A DNA stretch of 64,000 nucleotides from Chryseosolibacter sp964438975 (lineage in GTDB: Bacteria; Bacteroidota; Bacteroidia; Cytophagales; Cyclobacteriaceae): assembly GCA_964438975.1 (NCBI GenBank), contig CAYTMU010000002.1, positions 62,001-126,000 on the forward strand, read 5' to 3'. The position numbers and the translations under genes are program-made. The notes below the pieces were generated by a model. It searched no databases. It was not told the DNA's origin and saw nothing but the letters and a program-made list of their open reading frames with translations. Of this stretch, positions 62,399 to 64,000 are shown one piece after another. The stretch's first letter is position 1, and every line of letters begins with the position of its first letter.

Positions 62399-64000
62399 AT
62401 GTGGTCTTGGGCATTGTGGAAAGATGTAAGGCACACGCGTATTGCTAAGCGACTCGTCATAACGGCGATCGCTGCTGGACTTTTGATCGCCTATATTTTC
62501 TCGCTTCCCCCCAGACTGTTCAACGACCCGTACTCCACCGTCCTTGAGTCGCGCGAGGGTCACCTGCTCAGCGCGTCGATCGCGGACGATGGACAATGGA
62601 GGTTTCCGGAGACCGATTCGATTCCGCGAAGATTTGCGGAAGCAATCGTTGCATTTGAGGACAAACGATTTTATTCGCACCCTGGAGTTGATCCGATATC
62701 AATAGCGCGGGCGCTGTTCCAGAACGTCCGCGAGCGCCGTGTAGTTAGCGGTGGAAGTACTCTGACGATGCAAGTGCTGCGACTGTCCCGGAAATCGAAG
62801 GGGCGAAGTCTCTTTGAAAAAGGCATCGAATCCATCCTGGCCACGAGACTCGAGCTTTCCTATTCTAAGGATGAGATTCTCGCGCTGTATGCATCGCATG
62901 CACCGTTTGGTGGAAATGTAGTCGGAATTGATGCTGCGTGCTGGCGTTATTTCGGGCGGACACCCGCGAGCCTTTCGTGGGGAGAGGCAGCGCTGCTGGC
63001 GATCCTCCCTAACGCGCCGTCGTTGATCCATCCTGGGAAAAACCGGGAAGCCTTGAAGACGAAGCGCGACCGACTTCTCGACATACTTTTCCAAAAAGGA
63101 ACGATCGACTCGCTGACCTGCGAGCTGGCGAAGCACGAGCAGCTGCCGGGAAGTCCCAAACCGCTGCCGCGCCTGGCGAGACATCTTCTCACTCGGATGA
63201 AGAAGGATGGGTTGAAACAAACCAAATTGGTTTCAACGATTGATGCCGGCTTGCAGGAGCGGGTCGAACAACGTCTGCAGCAGCATCATGAGCAGCTGGC
63301 AGGCAACAGGATTTACAACGGTGCTATACTTGTTCTCGACGTGGAGACTGGTGAGACAATCGCCTATGCGGGCAACGTATCTGGTGGAGAAGGGCAGCGC
63401 GGCGAAGACGTGGATATCATCACCGCACCGCGCAGCACGGGTAGTATTTTGAAGCCCTTTCTCTACGCGGCGTCCCTCGATGACGGCTTGATCCTTCCTG
63501 GTACGCTGCTTCCGGATATACCGGTATTGATGAATGGATTTGCACCAGAGAATTTTTCGCGTGGGTATGACGGCTCCGTGAAAGCCTCTGATGCTCTTGT
63601 CCGGTCCCTTAATGTCCCTGCGGTGTTTCTCCTCAGAAACTATCGGTATGAGAAGTTTCATACGCTGTTGACAAATGTTGGTATGACAACGCTTCATCGA
63701 AGTGCGGATCACTATGGGTTGTCATTGGTGTTGGGAGGAGCGGAGGGAACGCTGTGGGATATCACCGGGATGTACGCGTCTATGGCGCGAACATTAAATC
63801 ACTATTTCCATTACGCCGGCAGTGAGCGTTATAAGCGCAATGATTTTCATGCTCCTGTTTATTATAAGAACCATCCTATCGAGTCTCCACGTGAGAGAAC
63901 GTCCTGGCTCAGCGCAGCATCAATTTACCTGACCTTCGAAACACTCAAAGAATTGTATCGCCCTGTAGAAGAAACCGGGTGGCGATATTTCCATACGCCG
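62399..64000 (+). CDS. pbpC: Penicillin-binding protein 1C, truncated at the window edge
   Basis: The frame starts at ATG 62399, four bases after the A2M stop, and stays open to 64000 (534 codons visible). A membrane anchor (LVITAAIAAGLLIAYIFSL in outline, about 20-37) is followed by the glycosyltransferase domain with EDKRFYSHPGVD (catalytic Glu87), SGGSTLTMQVLRL and FGGNVVGIDAA. The transpeptidase domain has the SxxK motif within GSILKPF (Ser349, Lys352) and an SLN motif in VRSLNVPAVFLL. It polymerises glycan strands; PbpC is paired with A2M in many bacteria. The rest, including the KTG motif and C-terminal domain, lies beyond the window. Confidence 0.92.
   Translation, partial: MWSWALWKDVRHTRIAKRLVITAIAAGLLIAYIFSLPPRLFNDPYSTVLESREGHLLSASIADDGQWRFPETDSIPRRFAEAIVAFEDKRFYSHPGVDPISIARALFQNVRERRVVSGGSTLTMQVLRLSRKSKGRSLFEKGIESILATRLELSYSKDEILALYASHAPFGGNVVGIDAACWRYFGRTPASLSWGEAALLAILPNAPSLIHPGKNREALKTKRDRLLDILFQKGTIDSLTCELAKHEQLPGSPKPLPRLARHLLTRMKKDGLKQTKLVSTIDAGLQERVEQRLQQHHEQLAGNRIYNGAILVLDVETGETIAYAGNVSGGEGQRGEDVDIITAPRSTGSILKPFLYAASLDDGLILPGTLLPDIPVLMNGFAPENFSRGYDGSVKASDALVRSLNVPAVFLLRNYRYEKFHTLLTNVGMTTLHRSADHYGLSLVLGGAEGTLWDITGMYASMARTLNHYFHYAGSERYKRNDFHAPVYYKNHPIESPRERTSWLSAASIYLTFETLKELYRPVEETGWRYFHTP

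Overview
The window looks like chromosomal DNA of a free-living Bacteroidota bacterium, most likely of the Cytophagales/Chryseolinea type; the genus is a guess from gene content. Supporting signs are a SusC/SusD pair driven by an ECF sigma/FecR module, the Bacteroidota-type GlmU-like protein, a RemB/Wzi-like outer-membrane protein, a bifunctional DAHP synthase/chorismate mutase, Lys/Ala-repeat histone-like proteins, and several upstream regions carrying the Bacteroidota -7 promoter word TAnnTTTG instead of an E. coli -10. No rRNA, tRNA, IS element, prophage or CRISPR array was seen.

Layout. 1-2962 (minus): rpmE2, a terminator, then glmU-like, holB and a truncated hemC. 3295-7262 (plus): Wzi/RemB-like protein, an MsbA-like ABC exporter and a small membrane protein. 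7335-21753 (plus): a glycan-uptake locus with sigma factor, FecR, SusC (with STN domain), SusD, a phosphoesterase lipoprotein, a sialidase-fold protein, a sialate-O-acetylesterase-like SGNH esterase, an FAD oxidoreductase and an Na+/solute symporter. 21933-29576: yifB/comM, a DUF2442/DUF4160 pair, a PAS histidine kinase, a TrmH-type and an RlmI-like methyltransferase, and typA. 29625-36292 (minus): an M16 peptidase, then a ceramidase-like / PIG-L / AGE-like cluster. 36397-39825: fused acyl-CoA mutase IcmF. 39887-44687: Cu/Zn SOD lipoprotein, two histone-H1-like genes (one fused to SWIB) flanking an ArsR regulator, a response regulator, a beta-propeller glycosidase-like lipoprotein and a CinA-C protein. 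44835-48233: a large ThuA/PQQ-dehydrogenase-like/PKD/cytochrome c fusion. 48239-55581: an aminotransferase (minus), then the Phe/Tyr operon pheA-aminotransferase-tyrA-DAHPS/CM followed by a ROK protein and a GmhA-like SIS protein. 55594-64000: an MscS channel (minus), then alpha-2-macroglobulin and truncated pbpC (plus).

The most striking item is the pheA leader at 49722-49852. It holds a 20-codon ORF with eight consecutive Phe/Tyr codons, a strong intrinsic terminator, and an upstream copy of the terminator's 3' arm that can act as an antiterminator. This is a complete candidate ribosome-mediated attenuator sensing both end products of the operon. Other points of interest are the histone-like/SWIB/ArsR neighbourhood with operator-like palindromes, a 19-bp palindrome upstream of the DUF4160/DUF2442 pair, the ceramidase/PIG-L/AGE cluster, and the SusCD locus whose target glycan is unclear.
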